This document shows, piece after piece, positions 35,971-46,280 of a stretch of 64,000 nucleotides of DNA (its first letter is position 1; each line of letters opens with the position of its first letter). The notes beneath the pieces were generated by a model, which was not told the origin of the DNA, made no database searches, and saw only the letters and a program-made list of their open reading frames with translations. A program made the translations under genes and the position numbers. The stretch lies in assembly GCA_963422505.1 (NCBI GenBank), contig OY730195.1, forward strand, positions 112,063,444 through 112,127,443, in the 5' to 3' direction. This DNA is from Pseudognaphalium luteoalbum. Taxonomy: Eukaryota; Streptophyta; Magnoliopsida; Asterales; Asteraceae.

Positions 35971-36381
35971 TTAGTACCTACTCCTAACCTTAATCACATA
36001 CACTCCAAAAAAGATCCAGCTGCAAATGAAAACAAACATCAGTCGAAGGAGGAGGGTCTCTTTTGCCCTTAAAGTTTCTTCGAGTTCATTTCTTACCCTC
36101 AACAATCCAGGTATAATGGCCACCGTTCTTTCACACATTGGTGGATCGTACCACCCATTAATACCACAATTTTCAACCTGAATCACCAATGAATAAGGTT
36201 TTCTCAAAAATTTAGGCAAAAAAAATTGGGGCAAAAAAATTAGGGCTAAAAAATTTGTCCTAAATAAAACTTAGCTAAAACCTACCCTCTGAGCACAAGC
36301 ATAAAATCGTCTTCCGAGATTACGCGAGGTCCATGACGTTTTGATTATTGTAGGTTTGCGACAATCACAAAATACCACCAT
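35971..36381 (-). CDS. Small GRF-type zinc-finger membrane protein carried by a MULE
   Basis: Two exons on the minus strand: 36381-36286 (32 codons, ATG to donor GTAGGT) and 36177-35971 (68 codons plus TAA), joined in phase 0 after the acceptor GATTCAG. Product 100 aa. Residues 1-40 form a GRF zinc finger: CDC at 5-7, TSWTSRN..GRRFYAC ending at Cys29, then NCG near 35. Next come WYDPPMC, a short Leu/Glu-rich coiled segment (IPGLLRVRNELEETL) and a hydrophobic segment (LLLRLMFVFICSWIFFGVYV) that looks like a C-terminal membrane anchor. Plants have many small proteins of this plan; their role is unknown, though GRF fingers in APE2 or TOP3A bind single-stranded DNA. The usual NPGRRF is NLGRRF here. 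Sequence upstream of the ATG is pyrimidine-rich, as in a plant 5' UTR. Confidence 0.75.
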
Positions 36382-36841
36382 TTTTCCTGGACGAAATAGA
36401 TGAAGAAAGACAGAGAGCGAGAACGATGATCTTTTGCGTGTATGTATGTGTATAAATGAGGGGGATGAAGGTTATTAATAAATAAAGGGAATTAAAAGAG
36501 AGAGAAAGATGATATGAGCAAAATACCCTCACGTGTTTCTCACGTGATGCTACTTAACGGGGGGTTTTAACAAAAGTTAGTGAAAATGACAATTCTTGCG
36601 AAAATCAGAATCACGGGGACAAAAAAAGCGAAGAAATTCTTAAAAGGATAATATCGGCAAAACGTAAAACCACAGGGATAAAATTTACAAATTTCCCAAG
36701 ATAGTTTGTTTGAAAAGAAAAAAAAGTATTTACGTATGAAAGAAAAGGAAATAAACATAAAAAATAATAACTATTTTAAATTTGGTCTAAAAAACACTTT
36801 CATAGTTAATATTCTTAAAAAATCTGTGGCATTTATACTTC

Positions 36842-37086
36842 ACGCGATCCTGCTATTCTTCACGCGATCGCGTGTCATTATTTAATAATATGCGATCCTG
36901 AGACCTCATACGCTATCACGTATTAATCACTTAAAAACTCAGGTATTTTGATCGATAAGTTCTGTTAACGAAAACAACTAAAACAAGCGATCCCCTAGAT
37001 TGACGCGATCGCGTATTATAGGTTTGAAAATGACGCGATCCTGAATCTTAGCATACGCGATCGTGAAATTTTATACGCGATCGCGT
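36842..37086. repeat. ACGCGATCGCGT palindrome cluster
   Basis: Perfect ACGCGATCGCGT at 36862, 37003 and 37075 (the last extended to ATACGCGATCGCGTAT). Half-changed copies such as ACGCGATCCTG, ACGCTATCACGT or ACGCGATCGTG lie at about 36842, 36890, 36910, 36986, 37033 and 37055. Spacing is mostly 20-30 bp, less regular than in the Tekay-like LTRs. Confidence 0.9.
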
Positions 37087-38578
37087 ATTAAAGCTGGTTT
37101 AGCCCAGTATTTACATATCGAACTCTAAGTACCAAAATACAAATTTCAATCCCACATATCTTTTTAATCGTTAAACATTTGGACACCAAAATTTGCACAC
37201 ACCTTCAAAGTAATAATACAGACATTTCCCATTTTGCACTTTTCCAAAATTCTCATTTTATTGAAATCTAGACCATTGACCAATTTTAGCCTAATTGCGA
37301 CCAAAATCTTGACACCTCATTTTACAAACTACATTTAATCTGAATTTCAAACTTTGACATTATCTTTGACTATCAAAATGAGATTTAAAGAAATCCTCAA
37401 AACTTTCATATCATATTTGGAACCCATTTTGACACCATGACTCCATTACGATCCATTTGGACCCTTACTGATCCGTCTGGGTTTAAACCAATCCAAGAGC
37501 ACTTCTTTTAACCCAATTGACTCAACAAAGTCAGCAAAAGCTTAAAACATTAACCTTTGCATAACATTCGAACATTTTACATCATTTTCATCTTTAACCA
37601 TTTTCTTTACCACTTTAACATTTTAAGCCTCACCTTACCACTTTGACCAAAACCTTTAGAAAACATCATACATAACTTACAAGTGAGACTCATTGTATCA
37701 AAAAAAAACTTTATACATAACAAAAAGGGGTATCATTGTATCACAAACATGATTATAAAGGGATTAAGCTTATTACCAAGCCAGCAATAAACTCCATCAC
37801 TAGCTATCCATGAGCATTTTTCCCGACTCTTCCTTTACCTTGCTTGAACCACCTATAACATCTTAAACATAACGGGTAAACATAAATGCATAGTAAGTAA
37901 TGGAACATAACATAAACATAAACATCCACACATTAAGGATTATCAACATTCTAACCATGTTAATTCCTAAGAATCAACATATAACCAAGCTAATGACATA
38001 GTCATTACTTGGATACCACCAAACAAATGATAGAAATCATTTCTTGGTTCCACAATTACGTATCCATATACTTACCTTGTAAATAGCTCAAACAACAACT
38101 TGAACCTTCCAATACTTGATCACCTAATCACATAAGTACATACACATATTACTTACAAAATTAACTTCTTACTTTTATCTCTTTACACATGACATAGGTG
38201 TTATATCCCATAACACCTATAACTAAACTATGAGTTTCGTATACTTAACCATATAATCACATATAAATGGGTAATTGACATCAATTTTTACCTTAATCAT
38301 CACAATTCACCAAGGACATAATTCGTTAGTGACCACTTACATACAAAATCAATCAATTACCCAATTAACATATGATCATAGATCCTTTCACATAACTAAT
38401 ACAATTTAACCATCATTTGTAGCTCAAATACATGTATGAAACTTAATTACTACCAATTACCCACTTACCCATTAAATTCTTACAACCTAGGGTTTTAACA
38501 TCTTAAACCCTAACATCAAATTTAAGTATAAAACAATAATTCTTACCTTAGAAGGAAGTTAATTGAAGATTAAAAACC
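37087..38578 (-). mobile_element. Body of the interrupted LTR, low-complexity
   Basis: Plus-strand sequence is C/A/T-rich and poor in G, as expected for the antisense of a leader. No open frame of note. A predicted splice donor of the minus-strand leader lies near 38548. Confidence 0.5.
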
Positions 38579-39303
38579 CTAATTGTGACACCCACCAAAT
38601 TAGGGCTAGTTTTTAGTTCCTAATCACTTAGTTTATACATGTAATTAGTGCTATGTTAGGCTAATTGTATGTATCATTATGTATATTATTATACATACAC
38701 ATACACAGTTTGATTAAATCGTGTCACTTTAAATCGGTCGAATTTCCGATTTATCAATGCGGACGTTGGTGAAAAAAATTATTAAATAATATAAAAATTA
38801 TTTAATAATATTATTATTTACTAAATATTATGTCGATAATATTTAACAAGTATTTCGTATCGTATAAGATAAATCGTACTCGATGAAACCACGCGAAACA
38901 AATCTGTCAAAGCAAAGTTGTAATTTTATAACTTAGTTAAAGTATTTCGATAAAATACTTCAAATAAAATAATATTCGAATATATGTAAACAAAATTATA
39001 ATTTTAAAATATTAAAATTATTTTACGATCGGGTACACGAACACGGGCATTTTACACTATGAATTGGAGCCAAACTGTATCCACCCCAATTATTGGAGCC
39101 GGACAAGATCCACAATTTCTGGATCATTCGCCATGACCATAAGCAGACAAAACACATCCCTTGTGTCCATCTCATTTCCATTTTTTTCTATCTCTTTATC
39201 TTCTCTCGGGCTCTCTCCAAAATCAACAACAACAACAAATTCAACAACAATAACAATAGCAGTGCAAACATCACCACCATCAACATCTTCATCATCATCG
39301 CGT

Positions 39304-39341
<38 letters not shown>

Positions 39342-39511
39342 CGGTTCCCATTTGTCATCCGTAAGAACACTTTCAATTTTCTTTGATTTTTGGTGTTTAG
39401 AAATACTTATATCATTATATGTTAGTGTTCTATCAACTTAGTATGTCCGAAAAACTTGAGCTATAAGTTGTTTTCACTGAAATCGCACAAACAGATCGGA
39501 AAACAGACCTC

Positions 39512-39881
39512 AGCCGAACGAGTGGCTTACGTCACCCGAACAGGCATGACAGTCCACCTGAACGGGTATGACAGCCCACCCGAATGGGTATTCAAATTCA
39601 CCCGCATTTGGGTTTAGGGTAGGTACCCGATCGGGTATGAGTACCTACCCGATCGCGTATGAAGTGTTACCTGAACGGGTAAAATTACCCAATCGCGTGA
39701 AATAGAACAAAATGATTACAGAACTTGCGACTTGATTTTAAATCTAACTTACCCGAACGGGTAAGGTATGATACCCGAACGGGTATGGAAAGTTAGCCGA
39801 TCGGGTATGGGTTAAAATGTGAGTAAAAGCAGTTTTGACTTGTGTTCTGACCTAATAAATGCAAGCCTCACCCGATCGCGT
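39512..39881. repeat. ACCCGAACGGGT palindrome array, about 22-bp period
   Basis: Units start at about 39512, 39534, 39556, 39578, 39600, 39625, 39647, 39669, 39687, 39751, 39773, 39795 and 39870. Most gaps are exactly 22 bp, and the 64-bp gap is about three periods. Perfect ACCCGAACGGGT occurs at 39751 and 39773, ACCCGATCGGGT at 39625; others have one to three changes, including hybrids with a GCGT arm (ACCCGATCGCGT at 39647 and 39870). Confidence 0.93.
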
Positions 39882-39982
39882 GTTAACTTCAAACACAATT
39901 TTTACCACCTACTTTTACTCCGAATTCGAATTTCAAATTCGTCTTTACTAAAGCAATATAGTAGAAATAAAACTCGACCCCA

Positions 39983-40060
39983 GCCAGGGGCTCTGCCCCT
40001 TGGACCCCGCTACCGGGGGCGCTGCCCCCGGACCCCCGTCATTGAAGGGCTTCACCCTTA
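39983..40060. repeat. Three consecutive GC-rich hairpins in the solo LTR
   Basis: Three different inverted repeats follow one another: CCAGGGGCTCTGCCCCTTGG, then CCGGGGGCGCTGCCCCCGG, then GAAGGGCTTCACCCTTAC. Each has a 6-8 bp stem and a 3-base loop. They stand out sharply from the AT-rich surroundings and lie downstream of the 22-bp array in the same predicted intron. Confidence 0.9.
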
Positions 40061-41639
40061 CCCTAGTTTCTCAAATAGCGGGTTCACAACTAGTCTTTTA
40101 CACTAAATGCTAAACTTGTGTAACATCAATACTGATACAACACTGAAACATACTTTACAAGTGTAACCTAACAACATAATAATAATAATACGTCAAGATT
40201 ATTATTACAACCGTCACCAATGGGCCGTACATGCTTTCAAAACACAAACAAATAACTAAACATTTGGACATAACTAGTTGAGTGGACAACTAGCACTGAT
40301 GATCTGTCGAGACATATAATCATTATTATAACCTTGCGCATATCGGACGCCCGTCAAGTTACAGTCGTTAGAACGACATCATTTCATTGTGCAACATTAT
40401 TATTGCTTGATAGCAACACCCTAGACTCAGGTAAGTCTCATAGCCCGTCATTTTACTGTTTTTAACCCAGGGGTGGATATACAGGCTCTACTTTGTTTTA
40501 CATGTGAACACAAGTATCAAAATATCGCCATATAGTACATGAGTTGTTTTCTCTAATCATTTTAAGTCCTCTAGCATAGTTTGGTAATACTTTTGTAGCA
40601 TGAATGTTTGTGTATGGTACCATATGGGATTGACAATCCCCGTCCGGGTTGAAAACCCCAACTGGTCAAACGGACGCATTATCATTTGTTCATACGAGAG
40701 GGGATTAGGTACTCGCAGAGAGGCACCCTCAATCAAGCACTTGATTGTGATCCTGACACCTCACTTAACCTCACACTATCTACTCATGACAGTGATATGC
40801 ACTCATTTATTTATTTGCTTGGATGCAAATCATTATACTTAAATCTTGCAGTTCGTACATTATGTTTATACATACAACCCTGTGAGCTCACCAGCTTTTA
40901 GCTGACCTTTTAGCATGTATTCTCAGGTTCTCAGCAGCAGTAGCTCTGCTCTATCATGATATATTAGCTCGAGTCGCATACAGACATCAGGAGATTTCCT
41001 TGCATTTCTATATTTTATAAAAGGGCTTAGTGCAGGGGAATGCACTCAACTTGTGCACGAAGTCTATTATATGTACTCATCTAAATTCAGCTCTATTGTA
41101 TGTACTCATCCTGGAAAAAGGTCTATTGTGTGTACTCGTTTACCTTGTCAACAACTAGCCGGTTACCCAGTTGACCAAAGTCAGTTTGATGCTTACGTGG
41201 CGAAATGTGATTCGCCTACTATTAATAATTTATTCCTAGCCATAAAACCAAAGTCGTCTTCTACATTCTTCGTGTCTAGATTCCGGAAAAATATTGCACC
41301 TAAGTTTGCATCCTTCTTTTTTGGTAAATTCATTCACACATCAGCTAAATCAACACCAAAATGAAGCAACTTATGACTAACGAAAGATCCTTTAGTTTGC
41401 CCAAATCTTAAACTAAGAAAAAGATCCTCGGGCACCATGGAATCGAAACCTTGCAACAATAAACATCCATAAACCTTGCAACAAAATCATCCATATTAAA
41501 CACATGCTGATAAGGAGATGAAATTAAAATCGAATTCGAAGCGAAATCTATCAAAATCCATGTTGAATGGTTTGGTGAAATGGAGTGAACGATGGGTAAT
41601 AGTCTAACATACTAGTTGAATTTGTTGATGCCTGACAGA

Positions 41640-41771
41640 CTAGTTGAATTTGGTGAATGGTTTAGTGAAATTATTCTTGCCGGAGCCTTCATCGGAGTTG
41701 TAACCGGAGAAGATGACCGGTGGAACAGGAAGGTTGTAGTAGCTTACGGTGGTGGATATGAGAACCTTCAT
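41640..41771 (-). CDS. Short open frame in the Pack-MULE (43 aa), unrecognised
   Basis: Starts MKVLISTTVSYYNLPVPPV and ends FTKPFTKFN. I do not recognise it. It may be part of a second captured gene fragment or chance. The composition is less AT-biased than its surroundings. Confidence 0.25.
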   Translation of the reverse strand: MKVLISTTVSYYNLPVPPVIFSGYNSDEGSGKNNFTKPFTKFN

Positions 41772-41916
41772 AGTAATTAAAGGAAAACAAACAACGAACC
41801 CCGTTTCTTGATCAACACGAATCTCGCCCTATACTGAAACCATAAGATTAAATTAAAAATTTAAAAAGTCACCATCAAATCAAAACCCTGAATTCATCAA
41901 ATTCTCCAAAATCACC

Positions 41917-42112
41917 ATGGAAACAGCGGATGTAGCGATGAGAGCATCGGATTCAGGGGAGAAATGTTCATATGGACATGTGGCAACGAAAGCAGGTGAA
42001 GGCCTGAAATAGTATTACCTGCAACATATTCATGATGCTCAACTTCTAGTTCGACAAAAGACTCATAATCTCAATCGACTTGAAGCTCAACGTAACGAAT
42101 TAAATTTCAGAG
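41917..42112 (+). pseudogene. RPT6: Captured exon 1 of 26S proteasome ATPase subunit RPT6
   Basis: The frame opens METADVAM and runs through KAGEGLK to a TAG (42010-42012), then stays open through YYLQHIHDAQL, RQKTHNLNRLEAQRNELN and ends at a splice donor (AGAGGTAAAA, GT at 42113). The second part is the coiled-coil N-terminus of RPT6, a AAA-ATPase of the 19S proteasome base; the family has a Gln codon (CAG) where the TAG stands. The exon end falls where family members continue into the next coding segment. This is therefore a captured first exon with one nonsense change. It could make a 31-aa peptide at most. Functional effect, if any, would be through transcripts homologous to the host gene. 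Confidence 0.85.
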
Positions 42113-42895
42113 GTAAAATAATTACATACACATGTAGGAATAAATTATTAATAGTAGACGAATCACATTTCGCCACGTAAGCATCAAACTAACTTTGGTC
42201 AACTGGGTAACAGGCTAGTTGTCCAAGAGGTAAACGAGTACACACAATAGACCCTTTCCCGGGATGGGTACATACAATAGAGCTAAATTTAGATGGGTAC
42301 ATACAATAGACTTCGTGCACAAGTTGAGTGCATTCCCCTGCACTAACCCCTTTATAAAATTAGATATGCCCTAGAATCTCTATCATTCGGCTTACGAGCT
42401 TTTGAAATTAGTATAACAATGTAATACTTTTATATTATCAATGTAATTGTAAACGACACATGTAGAGTCGTTCATTATATATCATATGTGCGGTGATTAA
42501 CTGATTAGTCGCACCAAATGCATACTTCCGCTAATCATGAATTTGAGGGTGTGACACTAATTCCAATTACAAGCTCAAATTCATTTTTCTCTTCCTCCTT
42601 GTTTCTTCTTGCTCTCACTCACGGCACACTCTTTTTCTCTTTGTGTTTAGTTTACAGTTCAAACAGGAAGAAACAAGAAGCAGTGTTATATTTAGGCATT
42701 TTATATATTGCTCCCCTCCACTTTACTAACTTGTCCCATTGTACCTTCTAACTAGGTTAGTTTAACTAACCAAGTCTCACTAACTGATTCTAACACATAC
42801 CAACTTTACTTCACATAATGTATTATACACATATAATTAAATAACTAGAAGTATATAATATAATTTAAAAACTTACAAAAATTTTGAGCGTTACA

Positions 42896-43289
42896 CAATC
42901 TATCATTGTATTATATTTTCCTGGTTCATTTAGATAATTTATTTATCATTATCTTTATAAATTTGTAAGAACACCTCCAAAATCTATTTTCAAAAGCTTT
43001 TTTTTAAGCTTTCCCTCAAAATGGTGTCATGTTTTTTTGAGAGTTGTTAGCAAAAAAAGACCCTTTACATAACTCAATCTCATTGAAGTCAAAAGCTTAA
43101 TTTAGCAAAAGATTTTCCAAAATTGAGCTTTTACTCAATAGATTTTTTATACTTTTGTGTGTGTGGCTTCCTCCAAAATGTTTTTAGAGGGTATTTACAT
43201 TGGAGTATATAGGTTTTTGTTTAAAGAAAATTGGTGATGTGATATTTTGTCATAAAAAATTCTTTGAAAAGCTTTAAATATGAAAAATA
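42896..43289. other. AT-rich sequence, no supported feature
   Basis: Several AAGCTTT/AAAGCTT words suggest decayed transposon sequence, but no boundaries can be set. Confidence 0.4.
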
Positions 43290-44582
43290 AGGGTATGTTT
43301 GGAAAAAGTAGCTATAAGCTATAGCTGTAGGCTGTAACTGTATACTGTTAGATGTAGCTGTGAGCTGTAGCTATAAGATGTAGCTTTTATTTTTATATAT
43401 GTGTTTGGTAAAGTAGTTGTAGTTGTACTTGAATATTGTAAAATTACGTAAATGGACAAAAAAATATGATAAATATGATACATTAGAGAAAATTTGTAAG
43501 TCCCTAGTTCTTGGATCGATAACGAGGTTATGTGTAGTATAAAGGTGCGGAATTTCTCAATACGTGTTATATAGTAATATAACGATTAATATCGCGTTTA
43601 TAATACGTTTATTAACTAATATGCTTTGCTTTAATTGTTACGAGTATGAAACAATCAAAACCTAGCCGTTAGAAAAGCTCTGGACGAATTCGCAGATCAC
43701 ATAAAATCGAATGGAAAAAGTTCTTAATTTTCTAAACGAAAGTTCTATATATATTCCGATTCAACTCGCAGCCTGTGGCCTGCGAGTTGACTTCAGCTCG
43801 CAGCCCAAGTCAGCCCAGTGACTTGGCACGGTTCGCTATGCTTATTGCGAGTTCAAATCTCATCTCGCAAGACCAAGTCTTGTGACTTGAGATCTCGTTC
43901 GCATAACATATTTTAGTTCGTATTCGATATTCGTCTAACACTTTAGTATACTAATATATTTAACGAATATTAATAACAAACTAATATCATTTATTTACAA
44001 ATCTAAACCAATATACAATCTTGATAACAATTACGCTAGTCTAATTTCAAGCTAGATATGTTGTCACAATCTATATCTCAACAAAATTAATAAAAAACGA
44101 TCAGATACAAGTTTTATAAATAAGAAATTTCTTTGCATATGATACTACATGAAAATATATACAAAGTAATATGCAATTTATTTACATATGATATAAATCA
44201 AAACTGATGAACTTGTTTTTTATATTAACAATATAGGCCATAGGTATGAAGTGATGTAGTCTTAAGGGTGATTAAGAATTGCATGCAAAGTAGCATATAC
44301 GAGTCAATATGGTTTTAAATTAAATGAGAGAGAAAAGAATAAGAATTATTTGCTATTTGTATAACCATGGAGGGTATTTCAGTAATTTGGCATACGAAAA
44401 GCTTCATGAATTTTGGAACGCTTCATTTTGTAGCGTTGAGAATAGGAGCTTTTTGTTTAATTTAAAAGCTTAAAGCTTGTATCTCCAAACGAAGCTTCTA
44501 TTTTAGTGCGAGCTTTTTGTTTAAAACTAAAAGCTTAAAGCTCCTAAAAGCTCTGAAAAGCTCGTCACCAAACAAGTCCTAA
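43290..44582. mobile_element. Probable hAT-like MITE interrupted by a solo LTR
   Basis: The left end AGGGTATGTTTGG is roughly mirrored by the right end (minus strand AGGACTTGTTTGG). Both ends are followed by AGCT-rich repeats (AGCTATAAGCTATAGCTGTAG on the left, AGCTCCTAAAAGCTC on the right), a common look of plant hAT MITEs. Net length without the LTR is about 700 bp. No clean 8-bp duplication found. Confidence 0.45.
43495..44083. mobile_element. 589-bp solo LTR with perfect target-site duplication
   Basis: Bounded by TGTAAGTCCC and CTCAACA (TG...CA) and flanked on both sides by AAATT (43490-43494 and 44084-44088). It carries TTCTATATATATTCC (TATA-like, about 43742) and directly after it a long palindrome, TCAACTCGCAG (43761-43771) with CTGCGAGTTGA (43780-43790). 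The strand is uncertain: the TATA and palindrome order suggests plus, the CAACA end could suggest minus. Confidence 0.85.
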
Positions 44583-45364
44583 AACTCTTTGATATTTTCA
44601 TTGGTGCTCTTAAAAAAGCTTTACAAAAAGTCATACCTTCAAATTTAAAAAAGTTTTTAATCATCTCAAAAAAATTAAATACTATAGTAATATATATTAG
44701 GGAGAGAGTATGCAATGACTTGATAAATCCCAAATCTTTTTACTTGTTATTAGTATTATATTATAGTTCAATAGTTTAAGAGTATGAAAAACTTTCTCAC
44801 CCTCACTCACGACAATCAACTGATCAGTGACATTTTGTGTGATTGGGTAATCTAAATGAACATAGAGTTATAACAATAAAATTAGTATAATATACGCACT
44901 ATGTAGCAGAATGCACTATTGTATATAGTATTTATTTGTTAATAACGGATTTACCGTGATAGTCACTCAATAACATAGTTTGTTGTATGTAGAATTTGAG
45001 ATTTGGTATACGGTGGTGAAGGAAGAAGATTATGAAAATGATAATCAATATTAAAGGAACTTACATATATAAACTATATATAGTAATGTTGAGTTTTGAT
45101 TTTTTTTAGAGTTATCATATATAAAGTATCAAAATGCTCTTTTTATATATTATATTAGTATAGAAGTATAGATTAGTGAACCAGAGTGCAGAGATAAATG
45201 ATAATTTGTGTATATTAACCCTTTAATATTTTCATTATCGTTTGTTGTTTTGATTCATATAAATAAATAATGAAGAATGTTAATCTTTTTTCTATTATTA
45301 TTAAATAATTACTATGAAAGATAATACAATTTAAATGCGTCCAAAGTAGTCTTGAATATTTACA
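44583..45364. other. AT-rich intergenic, no supported feature
   Basis: No credible open frames, repeats or transposon ends. Confidence 0.5.
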
Positions 45365-46280
45365 AGACTTTTTTACACTGTTCATCCCTGTGGTTAGTCT
45401 AAAATTTCACTCATCGTCCTTGTACTTTTTTTTGGTACTATTCGTCCCTATGGTTGCTAGTTGTTGCACTCGCAGTCCTTGTCACTAACGGCTATTAGTT
45501 TTCTTCGTTAAAGGACCATCCGTGTAATTTTTTTTCAAATTTTAAGTTTATTTAAATTTAATATGATTAATCAAATCAATTTAATTTATTTATTTTAATC
45601 AACTTTCTTCGTGACAGTTAATTTATTCTTTTTTTTAGGTGTCCCGATTCCATATAAACCCAATAAAAATGTAATAGTTTTTTAAATAGTTTATACTCTT
45701 AATTTTGCATATCATCGTCGATTTCATGACTTCGTATAGACAATTCTACATGCCTATATATATATATATGTGTGTGTGTGTATATATATTGCTAATAGTT
45801 TTGTATAACATAATTTTATTTTTAAAAAAATAATGTAAAAAATTGTCATGTACTATCAGTATAATTTTTCTACTAATTTACATAATTTACTATGTGTCGG
45901 TTATTGAAAAAAAAACACATAATATTCAACATATGGAGTATAAAAATACTATACCTTACGTAGTTACTGCAATTTAGTATTTTACAATTTTTTCTTTAAT
46001 GAACTCAAAAAAAAATGTTACGTGTTGATAATGTGCAATTTGAGTACGTTTATAATATACAAAACTATTAACAATATATATGTAGGCATGTAGAATTGTC
46101 TATACGTAGTCGTGAAATCGACGATGATATGCAAAATTAAAAGTATAAACTATTTAAAAAAACTATTATATTTTTAGTGGGTTTATATAGAATCGGGACA
46201 CCTAAAAAATAGAATAAATTAACTGTCACGAAGAAAGTTGATTAAAATAATTAAATTAAATTGATTTGATTAATCAAAAA
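45365..46280. mobile_element. Long-TIR Mutator-like remnant, right end lost
   Basis: Bases about 45560-45775 are mirrored at about 46075-46280 (for example GAATTGTCTATACG, ATCGACGATGATATGCAAAATTA, TGGGTTTATAT..AATCGGGACACCTA, TTAACTGTCACGAAGAAAGTTGATTAAAATAA). The left arm continues outward through GTTCATCCCTGTGGTT-type sequence to about 45365, but the right arm stops at 46280 where unrelated sequence begins, so its end has been deleted. No coding sequence. Confidence 0.6.

Larger units (their letters stand above)
35430..36697 (-). mobile_element. Mutator-like element with a GRF zinc-finger gene
   Basis: A 1268-bp element starting GGGAAATTTG and ending CAAATTTCCC, flanked on both sides by AAGATAGTT (35421-35429 and 36698-36706), a perfect 9-bp duplication diagnostic of Mutator-like transposons. 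The inverted repeats are about 440 bp each (35430-35868 and about 36250-36697) and highly similar. The right arm contains exon 1 of a GRF zinc-finger gene read on the minus strand; the left arm contains the mirror copy. Exon 2 is in the unique centre. No transposase is present. Confidence 0.93.
39361..40926 (+). other. Predicted leader intron inside the solo LTR
   Basis: Donor CATCCGTAAGAAC at 39361, right after a CAT-repeat 5' UTR (39296-39340). The acceptor side has CAGCTTTTAGCTGAC (branch-like CTGAC) followed by GTATTCTCAG, ending at 40926. The same donor and acceptor sequences occur in at least three other LTRs here. Confidence 0.5.
41023..42350 (+). mobile_element. Pack-MULE with an RPT6 exon
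   Basis: A 1328-bp element starting GGGCTTAGTGCAGGGGAATG and ending with its mirror, with inverted repeats of about 220 bp. It is flanked on both sides by TTTATAAAA (41014-41022 and 42351-42359), a perfect 9-bp duplication. The centre carries a piece of a cellular gene with its splice donor, which defines a Pack-MULE. It sits inside the solo LTR's U5. Confidence 0.93.
38584..42556 (+). mobile_element. Tekay-like solo LTR with perfect target-site duplication
   Basis: It starts TGTGACACCCACC and ends GGGTGTGACA and is flanked on both sides by CTAAT (38579-38583 and 42557-42561). It has the same U3 as the 3' LTR of the chromovirus (TTAGTTCCTAATCA, TGTAATTAGTGCTATG) and the same U5 landmarks, in the opposite orientation. 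Net length after removing the nested Pack-MULE is about 2.6 kb. A solo LTR is what remains after LTR-LTR recombination removed the body. Confidence 0.92.
36825..42895 (-). mobile_element. Probable solo LTR (Gypsy-type), split by nested insertions
   Basis: On the minus strand it starts TGTAACGCTC at 42895 and would end GCCACA at 36825. The flanks are CAATC (42896-42900) and AAATC (36820-36824), a 5-bp duplication with one mismatch. Without the nested insertion (38579-42556) it would be about 2.1 kb. It has a TATA-like ATATATAAAATG near 42700, a leader and a predicted donor CTAAGGTAAGAA (minus strand, about 38548), and CGCGATCGCG palindromes near its far end. The lower boundary is the least certain part. 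Confidence 0.6.

Noticed and set aside
39064..39441. Open frames with poly-Ile or poly-His runs, and poly-Met on the other strand
   Set aside because: They come from the CAT repeat in the LTR's 5' UTR.
45776..45790. Short TG/TA microsatellite as a regulatory Z-DNA site
   Set aside because: Too short, and in the loop of a decayed transposon.
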